Of a stretch of DNA of 64,000 bases, positions 12,405 through 21,650 are shown one piece after another. The stretch covers positions 13,235,501 to 13,299,500 of the forward strand of contig NC_086023.1 of NCBI RefSeq assembly GCF_036323735.1, given 5' to 3'. The stretch is from Rattus norvegicus. Its lineage: Eukaryota > Chordata > Mammalia > Rodentia > Muridae. Numbering within the stretch: position 1 is the first letter of the stretch; the number at the start of each line of letters is the position of its first letter. The notes beneath the pieces are model-generated. The model saw only the letters and a list, made by a program, of their open reading frames with translations, was not told the origin of the DNA and searched no databases. The position numbers and the translations under genes are program-made.

Positions 12405-12874
12405 AATAGTTTTATAATAATAGATTTACCCCATTACGTTAAGATCCTCTATATCCTGACTTGTTTTTATAATCCTTGTCCTAGCCAGGCATAATAAAAT
12501 TAATTATTCCTCCCTTACTAAATTAACCCAGATTTTGGCATGGCCTCTTTGAGATTATTTCTGGGTTGCTTTGTTTAGTTTGATAAATTTCCAACTCTCT
12601 GTCACACAGTCACAATTCCTTCATTATGCCAATGCGCAGTTCACTCCACTACAGAGCTGACAATATCTGTCATCATTTCTGCCCCTCAGTACTTGAAAGA
12701 TCCTTTACTATTTTCTTCAAGGATCAGCTGCTGTGTAGCACAGAGTTATTAAGAAGCAATATGTTTTGTATAGTCTGCAGAATGATCTATAATAGCATAT
12801 TTTCAATTTTGAATGAGCAAGTTTACAAGCACCTTGCAAGTCAAAGTTAAATAGTAAGTAGAAATAGGTAGATG

Positions 12875-12876
12875 AG

Positions 12877-12926
<50 letters not shown>

Positions 12927-12927
12927 G

Positions 12928-12971
<44 letters not shown>

Positions 12972-12978
12972 TAGATAA
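12875..12978. repeat. Compound tetranucleotide microsatellite (GATA)n(GACA)n
   Basis: About 16 GATA-type units with one GGTA interruption are followed by about 10 GACA units and a final GATA. Reverse frames give long Ile-Tyr-Leu-Ser and Cys-Leu-Ser-Val tracts that are not proteins. GATA/GACA arrays are highly variable in vertebrates. Confidence 0.95.
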
Positions 12979-13875
12979 AAATGCCAAACACTAAACCAGG
13001 TGCTGAAAACATGCTGCAGAAATTGAGATGTTGAGGCAGCCAGCTCAGTGATTGACCTTCCTCTCCATAGCTGAACTTCCTGTGGCTGACTATCTGGCGT
13101 CTCTGGGACTGTGGACACTTTTACATCATAAAATGAATAACAGTAACAGCCACTGGAAACAGTTCGCCTTCTAGCTTCTCTCAGGTGCCCGTGTTTTTAC
13201 TTGGGGCTACTTATCTTCTCCCTGTTACAGCATTAAGGAGACAGCTCATGGACAGATAAGGGGCTCTGGAGAGGACTTTGACATAAGCATGTTTGCTTCT
13301 GAAACTCAGTGGGTGAGGAGCACAACCCCAGTCCCAGAACTTGATTCTCAGTGAGCTCAAACAGCACATGACAATTCACTAATGTAATGTACTTTACACA
13401 AAACAATATAGCAAGGAGAGCCTGCACGGTGGTGTGCCATCACTTTAGCGTCCATAACATTTCTTAAACGCTATTCATACACTGACTTCTAGCTAGAGCC
13501 ATACTTCCTATTCTCTCCAATGTCTGGAGCCAGAGATCTGCTTTGCAATTCAATTGCATTTCCCAAGAGACTCTAGGCAAATCACCTAACCCTCTGGGCT
13601 TCAATTTCCTTCTGTGTAAAATATGTAAAGTAGCAGCCATACCTCTGGAGGCTGCTGTGAATGAGGTAATCAAAGAATGCATGCAAAAATGGTATGTATT
13701 AGCAAATAGGGCATTGGGAAATAGAGACACCTAGATAATTTGCACAGCATTTGTCACACCTAAATTCAACTCTTGTTAATTAATGCTCTCTGCAACCTTC
13801 TTCTAGGTCAGAAGCATCAAGATCTTATCAACAGTCTATCCTATAAATTATTCTATTATAAATATTAAAATAAAA
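12979..13875. other. Unique sequence, no feature recognised
   Basis: Short antisense open frames at 13233-13427 and 13464-13730 have no motif. No repeat was recognised. Confidence 0.35.
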
Positions 13876-14190
13876 TTGGGGTTAGGGAGTTATCTCACTC
13901 AATAAAGTAATTACCTTGCAACACGAAGACCTGAAAGCAAGCCTTAGAACTTACAATTTGAAAGACAGGCATGATTCCATGTGCTGTAATCACAAAATCA
14001 GGGAGACAGAACAGGTAGATTCCTGGAGCTCACTATCCAACCAATCTAGTGTATTCGGCCAGTTCCATGCCAGTAGGAGAGGTAAACGTTGCTTGAGGAA
14101 TGGTTCCCAGAGTTATTCTCTGGCATCCCACATAAGTACACATAAATATGAATACACACACACACAGGCACATACATGGGCATAAACACA
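13876..14190 (+). mobile_element. B4-type SINE (ID/B1 composite), near full length
   Basis: The tRNA-like head 'gttatctcactcaataaagtaattaccttgcaacacgaagacctg' is followed by 'acaggcatgattccatgtgctgtaatcac', 'agggagacagaacaggtagattcctggagctca', 'gaggaatggttcccagagttattctctggc' and a CA-rich end with a short (CA)n. This is the order of a B4 SINE. It is strongly diverged, in keeping with the age of the family. Confidence 0.6.
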
Positions 14191-15000
14191 TTACAAGTGA
14201 CAAATACATATTTGTAATATGTATATATGCAATTTGTATATACATAATATGCATGTATGTACAATTTTTTATTAAAATGACAATGTGTTAAAAATGTCAT
14301 TGGTCCTCTTAGGATACTTTATTCCAGAAAATCCTTATGAGTAATTAGCCTTCAGTTTTTAAACTCCATGTTATAAACCTTGGGAACCAAATTCCTCATT
14401 CTTTGGGGTTTCTGAGTGAAAACTGGAGAAAATATTCTCACAATTCCTGGTCTACATGCCCTGCATTTGAGGAAGCCAACAGCCCACACTCTTGCTTTAA
14501 TCAAGACTTCTGGAACAATCTTCCCATGATCTCTCCAAAAGGCTGGTATTAGACTTTTCCCTCTTGGTCATCTCTTATTGTTGCCTCCTTACTTAGCCTG
14601 CTGGGGTCTTGTGGGAGTCATAGACATCACCTACCCCTGAAATGATAAATGGTTCATCATAACTTCTTCCCATAAAGCTGCTGAATGTACAGCATGTGAG
14701 CACATGTCCAAGGCTAAAGTCCCATCCTGACTATCCCGAGAGGCCTCAGTCCCTTGCCAGGCCCTCATCTTGCCAGACCATTGGTTTCCCACAAGAGACA
14801 GAGATTTTGTCCTTCTCCCATTATCCAAAGCATACGGAAAAACTTGTGATTATCCTTCATAGACGCGTGAAAATCTTGACATGATCATCATCACTGTCTT
14901 ATACTCAACAAAGAGAATCCTCTGATATTTGAAGTTAGTTAACAGGAAATTCTTTTGGATACCTGAGTATCCAATAGTATTTCAATAGTATGTCTTCTGT
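14191..15000. other. Unrecognised stretch, AT-rich at its start
   Basis: An AT-rich segment of TATG/CATA words (14195-14270) follows the SINE tail. The rest is unrecognised. Confidence 0.35.
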
Positions 15001-15119
15001 AAGAATGGGAAAGAGAAAGAGGAAGAGGATGAGGAAGCTGAGGAAGAGGATGGGGAAGATGAAGAAGAGGATGGGGAAGAAGGGGAAAGGATAGGGAGGA
15101 AGAGGAAGAGGAGGAGAAA
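15001..15119. repeat. Purine-only tract (GGAAGA)n-like
   Basis: About 120 bases are almost entirely A and G on the + strand, made of degenerate GAGGAA/GGGGAA/GATGGGGAA units. Such polypurine-polypyrimidine tracts can form triplex (H-DNA). The reverse reading gives a meaningless Ser/Pro/Leu-rich frame. Confidence 0.9.
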
Positions 15120-15804
15120 GACCACCTTAGCAGTCTTGTTAAAAAAATTAGTTCAATAGACCAAGGTGATGATGCTCTTGGCATCAGCTTCAGGGCAGGC
15201 CTGGTATTTCACACACAAGATTTAGAGACACCCAGCAGCTATTTATGAAACTGAAAAGAGGGGAAATTTACACAGCTCAGAGAAGTTTCTTCGGAGAAAT
15301 CGTGCCAGGTACACGTTTTATATTTTCACCTACTACACAAACAAGTTTCCTAAAATATGAGAACTAATTTAACACCAGTGATATATACTAACAATTCAAA
15401 GGCTCTCATATCACATGAAGATTTCAAATGTTAACTGAAATGAAGTTCATGCATTTATGTATATATACATATATATATATACATTATGCATGTAATACAC
15501 ATATACATGATTTATAGAGAAAACTAAGCTTTGTTAATGTTCAATTAGATCTGATAGTCATATCATAAAACAAGGCAATGTCCACTTCTGTATAGAAATT
15601 GATATCTTTCTTCATCAGGTCAGGGCTGCCAATATGGTTCAGTGGAGGAATAGAAAACCATCTAGTATTTTCTAAAAGTTTCTACTCTGCTTATGGTTAA
15701 TCTTCTAACCCTGCTACAAGTCATTGTTAAATTGGAATAGAATCCTACCGTGAAAGAAAAAGTTAGATGATGACTGGGTAGATCTAGGTTGCTGATGGAA
15801 GTGC
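15120..15804. other. Unrecognised stretch, partly AT-rich
   Basis: A short TA/CA-rich microsatellite-like patch lies at 15458-15510. Nothing else is supportable. Confidence 0.35.
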
Positions 15805-15824
15805 AATATATATTCATATATATA

Positions 15825-15857
<33 letters not shown>
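15805..15857. repeat. (TA)n microsatellite
   Basis: Bases of TATATATTCA pass into about 14 uninterrupted TA units. Confidence 0.9.
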
Positions 15858-15860
<3 letters not shown>

Positions 15861-16391
15861 GACTTGGGGGAAAATATCTCACTTTCAAAAGTTAAGCCCA
15901 GAAATGACCACAAAATTAACTTTATATGTAAAAAAATCCCTAAATGCCTCCTGGCTGATCCTTAGGAAGGAAGAGGTAGACTCATACAAGCAAATGTTCA
16001 CGAAGAGAAAAAACGTGAGCCAGCAGTTGGGGGGGAGATTGGAGACACCATGGCAAAGCATTTTAAGTGTCATTTTAAAGGGTATATTTCTATACTTAAT
16101 AAAATTCTATCTGAGACACTTGAATAATGTTAAACGCAAATACAGATTTACTAAGAAAGAAGTCCTTGTGGTTTTGCACCTGGGCTTGTCTTTCATTGAC
16201 CTCAACGATATGAATAAATACAAAGAAGAAAAACATCAGGTGTAATGATCAATGAAAAAAGAGTTTATAGATTTTTTGCTTTCTTCTCCCAAACTGAGGG
16301 GAAATTGGGTTTAAATTAGCTCAAATAAAAACAGAAATTGTACGTTGGCCCAAAAGGCAATCTAAAGCTTTTTTTTAAAAAACCCAATCTT
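15858..16391. other. Unrecognised stretch with a 113-codon open frame
   Basis: An open frame from 15904 to 16245 on + encodes a lysine-rich product with no recognisable motif. The base composition is AT-rich and an antisense frame overlaps it. I regard it as chance. Confidence 0.3.
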
Positions 16392-16494
16392 GGTTGGGGA
16401 TTTAGCTCAGTGGTAGAGCACTTGCCTAGGAAGCGCAAGGCCCTGGGTTAGGTCCCCAGCTCCAAAAAAAAAGAACCAAAAAAAAAAAAAAAAA
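16392..16494 (+). mobile_element. ID element (BC1-derived SINE), young
   Basis: This is a nearly consensus ID body: A box in 'tttagctcagtggtagagc', core 'acttgcctaggaagcgcaag', B box 'gggttaggtcccc' (one change in the usual GGTTCGGTCCC), then the ID tail pattern 'ctccaaaaaaaaagaacc' and a pure A run of 17. A 7-bp match (CAATCTT) on both sides (16385-16391 and 16495-16501) is a possible TSD. ID copies of this type are especially abundant in rat and derive from BC1 RNA. Confidence 0.93.
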
Positions 16495-17918
16495 CAATCT
16501 TTATAATGGCCCCTGAATAGATATTATACATGCTATGCTATCTCAGTTATAAGACAGTGGTTTGCCAAGTTAGTACCACTGCTCCCCAGTACTATTGCAA
16601 CCCCTTGTTTTCAATATTACATCTCTGGCACTCAGTATGGACTTCTTTCTCCCTCTTCTGTAAAGCTTTGTGATGACATCAGACCCATGTCTGCAAATTG
16701 AAGATTTGTGTTCTCCTCCCCAAGCTCATATGTAGAAGCCTTAATTCCCAGAATAATGGCATTAAGAAATGGGCTTTGAGGAAGCAATTCAATCTTTAGG
16801 GTGGAATCCTTATGGATAGGATAACTGCCCTTCTAAGAAAACATATGCAAACACACTGTTTTCGTTATTTGGCCTATCATGATAAAATTAGAAAGTGACC
16901 ATATACAATAAGAGTGCTCTCGGTAGATATCAGTGTTGTCAGCACTGCAATCTCAGATTTCCCAGTGTGCATAGTTTTGAGAATATAATTACTTTAAGAC
17001 AAACAGCTTATGGTATTCTGCTATGCCAGTCCAAATTCCTTAAGAAACACACCAGGATCATCCAGGTTGATTTTTCCATCACAAAATCTTTAGCTTCCAT
17101 GATCCTGCTGTGTAAGGCAACATTCTCAGATTCCAGGACTTTGGACATGTACATGTACACTGGTAAGAGGGGAAGTTGTTGTAAACAAAGTCAGTGTGGT
17201 GATTGGAAGTAGGTTGCATGAGCCCTTATCAAAAAGAGAATTCTAGATTTTTTACCACAACCTAATTAAGCTATACAGAAAAGCAATATAATTAAACTTA
17301 CATATGTAAAAGACTGCACTAACCTCTGTAAAGAGGGATTTAAAGAGTGGCATGGTGGGTATAGGTTCTAGAATAGTCAGAGGTATGTATGGCCATCCAA
17401 GGAAGAGATGAGGGAAACATACCAAATTGGTACCAGGTCAAGAGTTGGATTCTGCACATATGTTAAAGAGAATGATACCAACACAATTTTCTGATAGACT
17501 CAATGTGCTCACAGAAAAAAGGAGTCAATAATGATTTTGTTTGTATCTGAGAAACTATAAGGATAAAGTTGCCACCACCGTAAATGAAGCCTTCATAAGG
17601 AATTGGTTTGAAGGAAGGTGTTATGTTAGAATTGTGCCTTCAGTTCTGGCTATGTTCATTTTATCATGACATTTAGATATCCAAATAGTGATATTGAGTA
17701 AGACAGTGGATTTAAGACTTTGAAATATAGGGGGAAATTCTGACCTAGAAATATAAATATGACAGTACAAGAATTATCAGCATTTTGATATTTTTAGCCT
17801 AGAGACTGGGTGGGAGTCAAGGGAATAAATTAAAAACAAGTAAGAGATGATCAGGAGCTAAATTCTGGCAAGTTCATGCTAAAAGAACAGAGGGGGATGA
17901 ATAAAAGGGGAAGGGATA
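16495..17918. other. Unique sequence, no feature recognised
   Basis: An open frame at 16895-17212 (+, 105 codons) shows no motif. No repeat was recognised. Confidence 0.35.
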
Positions 17919-17993
17919 AAATACATACATACATACATACATACATACATACATACATACATACATACAAACATACATACATATATACATACA
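17919..17993. repeat. (CATA)n microsatellite
   Basis: About 18 CATA/ATAC units, with one CAAA and one TATA interruption near the 3' end. Confidence 0.95.
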
Positions 17994-18293
17994 GTTGGTT
18001 GAAAGAGAAATGAGACTAAGTGAGCCAAGGATGATGAATTGTTATCAGAGGCAAACCATCACAGCTCTGTCCCAGGTCAAAGCCAATGGGCAACACAACA
18101 CAATGTTTGTGTAGTTCTCTCCATTTGCTAAAAATCAATGGCCTATTTCCAGCTTCTATCTTATTTGGAATCTCAGAGGGTAGACTTCAGTAGACCTCTC
18201 CAACCATACATGTTTCTGGCATGCTGTTATTGAATGATTATGGTTTGGGGAGTTATTAGAAAATTACATACATAAGAGTAATAAATCCACTTT

Positions 18294-18308
18294 AAACTTT
18301 GGAAGAGT
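18294..18308. repeat. Left target-site duplication of old L1-O
   Basis: AAACTTTGGAAGAGT here and AAACTTCAGAAGAGT at 31807-31821 match at 13 of 15 positions and directly abut the inferred 5' and 3' ends of L1-O. The A-rich start is usual for L1 endonuclease target sites. Confidence 0.75.
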
Positions 18309-19168
18309 AGAGTATACTCCCTAAAAGAGGCCATATCTTCAGACATACCAGAGGATCCACTGAACTCAGCATTTGATAAGAACCACCCCCAGGTCCCACA
18401 GCAGCTGCTGGGGGTCAGTAGACTCTGGGACTCACCATTCCCTCAAAACCCCACCTGCCAAATATCAATCCCCTTCTGCCTGGTCCTTTCTTTTGGGGCA
18501 GAGTGCGAGCTAGTCTGCTCCCAACAGTCTGATCCCAGACATACCAGGGGATCCACTGTACTCACAACATTTAACATCATATCCTGAAGTATACCAGAAG
18601 AACCACTATGCTTAAAACATTTGATACCACATCCTGAAACAACCCAGGACATCTGCTGCTCCCAAGGTATCTGACACCACAACTGGAGACATCCCAGGAG
18701 ATCCACTACACCCAGACAACACAGCTTGAAGGCATCCCTGGAGTACCTCTGTATACAGGGCAACTGGGCAATTGACACCACAGTCTGAAGACCTCACAGG
18801 GACTCTGAGGCATGGAGGACAACTGGCGCAAAAGACTGATAGCCTTTCTGGAGTGTGGCTGCACACAAGGAAACAGAAACTACAGTCCTTTGACTGTCCC
18901 ATGCCCCAAGAACAGCTTCACACAGGACAATAGTGTGTCTGCTCCTCTGAAGACCCAACAGTCTGAAGGCATCCAGGAGATCTACTACAGCCAGGTCAAA
19001 AAGTCAGCAGCTTCTCTGTCTCTCTAAATACCCTCCAGTTGAAAGGGCCCACAGGAGGCTGCTACAGCCAGGTCTACAGACATACCAGGAGACCTGTAGC
19101 AACCTAACCACAAAAGAGGCAGGCTCCAGACAGAATCACCCAGATCAGCACATACTAGGGATAACCAG
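18309..19168 (+). promoter_or_regulatory. 5' UTR of L1-O with degenerate ~60-bp tandem units
   Basis: The region precedes the ORF1 start and is made in part of repeated units such as 'acataccagaggatccactgaactcagcatttgata', 'acataccaggggatccactgtactcacaacattt', 'gtataccagaagaaccactatgcttaaaacatttgata' and 'acatcccaggagatccactacacc'. Comparable units occur antisense in L1-C (57640-58310). In rodent L1 families the 5' monomers hold the internal Pol II promoter. Activity here is unlikely given the divergence. Confidence 0.7.
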
Positions 19169-19506
19169 ATGGCAAGAGGCAAGCTCAAGACCATAAGCAA
19201 CAGAAGCCAATATTTGCGAGCATCATCAGAGGCCAGTTTTCCCACCACACCAAACCCTAAATACACCAAAACACCTAAAACTCAGAAATCTGACCTAAAA
19301 TCCTATCTCATGAAGATAACAGAGTCCTTTAAGGAGGATACAAATAACTCACTGAAGGAAATACAGGAAAACACAGGTAAACAGGTAGAAGCACTTAAAA
19401 AAGAAATAAATACCTTAAAGAAATATAGGAAAATAAAATCAAACAGGTGAAGGGATTTCATAAATCAGTCCAAGACCTAAAAGTGGAAGTAGAAACTGTT
19501 GTTATT
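19169..19506 (+). pseudogene. L1-O ORF1, N-terminal part (broken)
   Basis: The frame starts MARGKLKTISNRSQY and runs about 94 codons into the coiled-coil region (KEIQENTGKQVEALKKEI) before a stop at 19448-19450. L1-like sequence ('gacctaaaagtggaagtagaaactg') continues to about 19506. ORF1 protein normally trimerises through this coiled coil and binds L1 RNA. The RNA-binding part lies 6.5 kb further on (26222-26830) because of the L1-A insertion, and part of the coiled coil is missing. Confidence 0.85.
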
Positions 19507-19660
19507 AATCTCAGATATTAATATCAGATATCAGTTGTTAATAATATTAGATATCGTGCCTCATACATGGGGAAAGAACACACCAAACCAACACCAACAC
19601 TGTTCCACATGGTGAGATTTTAATGGGGGAATGAGACAAGGGGAAGGGGCAAGAGAAAGA
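19507..19660. other. Unassigned segment inside L1-O ORF1
   Basis: Between recognisable ORF1 parts lies about 150 bp that does not fit L1: an AT-rich palindromic start (contains GATATTAATATC and two ATCAGATATC-like words), then 'cctcatacatggggaaagaacacacc', 'gttccacatggtgag', 'ttttaatgggggaatgagac' and a purine-rich end. The last part is reminiscent of antisense LTR sequence near a poly(A) site, but I cannot prove this. About 200 bp of the expected coiled-coil coding sequence is absent here. Confidence 0.45.
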
Positions 19661-19688
19661 AGAGAAGATCAAAGAAAATTCAAAACAT

Positions 19689-19704
19689 AAGAAACTTATA
19701 AACC
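19689..19704. repeat. Left target-site duplication of L1-A
   Basis: AAGAAACTTATAAACC here matches AAGAAACTTCTAAACC at 26206-26221 in 15 of 16 bases. Joining the flanks gives continuous L1-O ORF1 sequence. Confidence 0.9.
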
Positions 19705-20448
19705 GAAGTCCCACACCCGCAGATCCCGGCCCGCAGCAGCTCTCTGCTCCCAGACCCGGTGAGAGAGAGACCCAACCGCCTGGTCAGGTGGGCACTCCTG
19801 AGGCTGCAGAGCGGAAGAGACCACCAACACTGCTCACCCCTGCCCACATCCCTGGCCCAAGAGGAAACTGTATAAGGCCTCTGGGCTCCCGTGGGGGAGG
19901 GCCCAGGAGCGGCAGGACCCCTGCCTGAGACACCTCGGAACCTGAAAGAAACAGACCTGATAAACAGTTCTCTGCACCAAATCCCGTGGGAGGGAGAGCT
20001 AAACCTTCAGAGAGGCAGACAAGCCTGGGAAACCAGAAGAGACTGCTCCCTGCACACACATCTCGGACGCCAGAGGAAAAAGCCAAAGACCATCTGGAAC
20101 CCTGGTGCACTGAAGCTCCCGGAAGGGGCGGCACAGGTCTTCCTGGTTGCTGCCGCTGCAGAGAGCCCGTGGGCAGCACCCCACGAGCGAACTTGAGCCT
20201 CAGGACCACAGGTAAGACCAAATTTTCTGCTGCAAGAAAGCTGCCTGGTGAACTCAAGACACAGGCCCACAGGAACAGCTGAAGACCTGTAGAGAGGAAA
20301 AACTACACGCCAGAAAGCAGAACACTCTGTGCCCATAACTGACTGAAAGAGAGGAAAACAGGTCTACAGCACTCCTGACACACAGGCTTATAGGACAGTC
20401 TAGCCACTGTCAGAAATAGCAGAACAAAGTAACACTAGAGATAATCTG
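19705..20448 (+). promoter_or_regulatory. 5' UTR/internal promoter region of L1-A
   Basis: The stretch is GC- and CpG-richer than its surroundings (for example 'gcagatcccggcccgcagcagc', 'gggggagggcccaggagcggc') and corresponds to one ~600-bp rat L1 monomer plus the non-repeated leader up to ORF1. The left end of rat L1 is known to act as a CpG-rich Pol II promoter. Antisense open frames of up to 157 codons here are shadows. Confidence 0.75.
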
Positions 20449-21591
20449 ATGGCGAGAGGCAAGCGCAGGAACACAAGCAACAGAAACCAAGACTACATGG
20501 CATCATCGGAGCCCAATTCTCCCACCAAAGCAAACACGGAATATCCAAACACACCAGAAAAGCAAGATCTAGTTTCAAAATCATATTTGATCATGATGCT
20601 GGAGGACTTCAAGAAAGACATGAAGAACTCCCTTAGAGAACAAGTAGAAGCCTACAGAGAGGAATCGCAAAAATGCCTGAAAGAATCGCAAAAATCCCTG
20701 AAAGAATTCCAGGAAAACATAAATAAACAAGTAGAAGCCCATAGAGAGGAGACACAAAAATCCCTGAAAGAATTCCAGGAAAACACAATCAAACAGTTGA
20801 AGGAATTAAAAATGGAAATAGAAGCAATCAAGAAAGAACACATGGAAACAACCCTGGATATAGAAAACCAAAAGAAGAGACAAGGAGCTGTAGATACAAG
20901 CTTCACCAACAGAATACAAGAGATGGAAGAGAGAATCTCAGGAGCAGAAGATTCCATAGAAATCATTGACTCAACTGTCAAAGATAATGTAAAGCGGAAA
21001 AAGCTACTGGTCCAAAACATACAGGAAATCCAGGACTCAATGAGAAAATCAAACCTAAGGATAATAGGTATAGAAGAGAGTGAAGACTCCCAGCTCAAAG
21101 GACCAGTAAATATCTTCAACAAAATCATAGAAGAAAACTTCCCTAACCTAAAAAAAGAGATACCCATAGACATACAAGAAGCCTACAGAACTCCAAATAG
21201 ATTGGACCAGAAAAGAAACACCTCCCGTCACATAATTGTCAAAACACCAAACGCACAAAATAAAGAAAGAATATTAAAAGCAGTAAGGGAAAAAGGTCAA
21301 GTAACATATAAAGGGAGACCTATCAGAATCACACCAGACTTCTCGCCAGAAACTGTGAAGGCCAGAAGATCCTGGACTGATGTCATACAGACCCTAAGAG
21401 AACACAAATGCCAGCCCAGGTTACTGTATCCAGCAAAACTCTCAATTAACATTGATGGAGAAACCAAGATATTCCATGACAAAACCAAATTTACACAATA
21501 TCTTTCTACAAATCCAGCACTACAACGGATAATAAATGGTAAAGCCCAACATAAGGAGGCAAGCTATACCCTAGAAGAAGCAAGAAACTAA
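20449..21591 (+). CDS. L1 ORF1 protein (RNA-binding), intact, 380 aa
   Basis: ORF1p is the L1 RNA-binding and nucleic-acid chaperone protein that forms trimers and packs L1 RNA into a cytoplasmic RNP. The frame is uninterrupted from MARGKRRNTSNRNQD to a TAA. In order it shows a basic start, a coiled coil (about residues 45-185) with heptad-like repeats, an RRM-like domain beginning near residue 198 (NLRIIGIEESED) and a C-terminal RNA-binding domain (about 265-365, with RHIIVKTPNAQNKERILKA and ITPDFSPETVKARRSW). Residues 65-93 and 94-115 are tandem copies of a QVEA..KSLKEFQEN unit, which lengthens the coiled coil relative to L1-B. The start is supported by the same start in L1-O, L1-B and L1-C. 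Expression is not shown by the sequence. Confidence 0.9.
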   Translation: MARGKRRNTSNRNQDYMASSEPNSPTKANTEYPNTPEKQDLVSKSYLIMMLEDFKKDMKNSLREQVEAYREESQKCLKESQKSLKEFQENINKQVEAHREETQKSLKEFQENTIKQLKELKMEIEAIKKEHMETTLDIENQKKRQGAVDTSFTNRIQEMEERISGAEDSIEIIDSTVKDNVKRKKLLVQNIQEIQDSMRKSNLRIIGIEESEDSQLKGPVNIFNKIIEENFPNLKKEIPIDIQEAYRTPNRLDQKRNTSRHIIVKTPNAQNKERILKAVREKGQVTYKGRPIRITPDFSPETVKARRSWTDVIQTLREHKCQPRLLYPAKLSINIDGETKIFHDKTKFTQYLSTNPALQRIINGKAQHKEASYTLEEARN

Positions 21592-21650
21592 TCGTATTGG
21601 GAACAAAACAAAGAGAATGAAAGCACACAAACATAACCTCACATCCAAAT

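Noticed and set aside
12717..13118. 133-codon antisense frame with repeating Ser-Val-Cys-Leu and Ser-Ile-Tyr-Leu words
   Set aside because: It is translation of the GATA/GACA microsatellite.
15904..16245. 113-codon plus-strand frame, lysine-rich
   Set aside because: It lies in AT-rich sequence, has an overlapping antisense frame and shows no recognisable motif.
16392..16494. tRNA-like A and B boxes suggesting a tRNA gene or the BC1 gene itself
   Set aside because: The sequence is an ID SINE with an A-rich tail; no cloverleaf tRNA body and no unique BC1 3' region are present.
19784..20336. Several overlapping antisense frames up to 157 codons over the L1-A 5' UTR
   Set aside because: They are GC-rich chance frames across a CpG-rich monomer, repeated over L1-B (43392-44728) with the same sequence.
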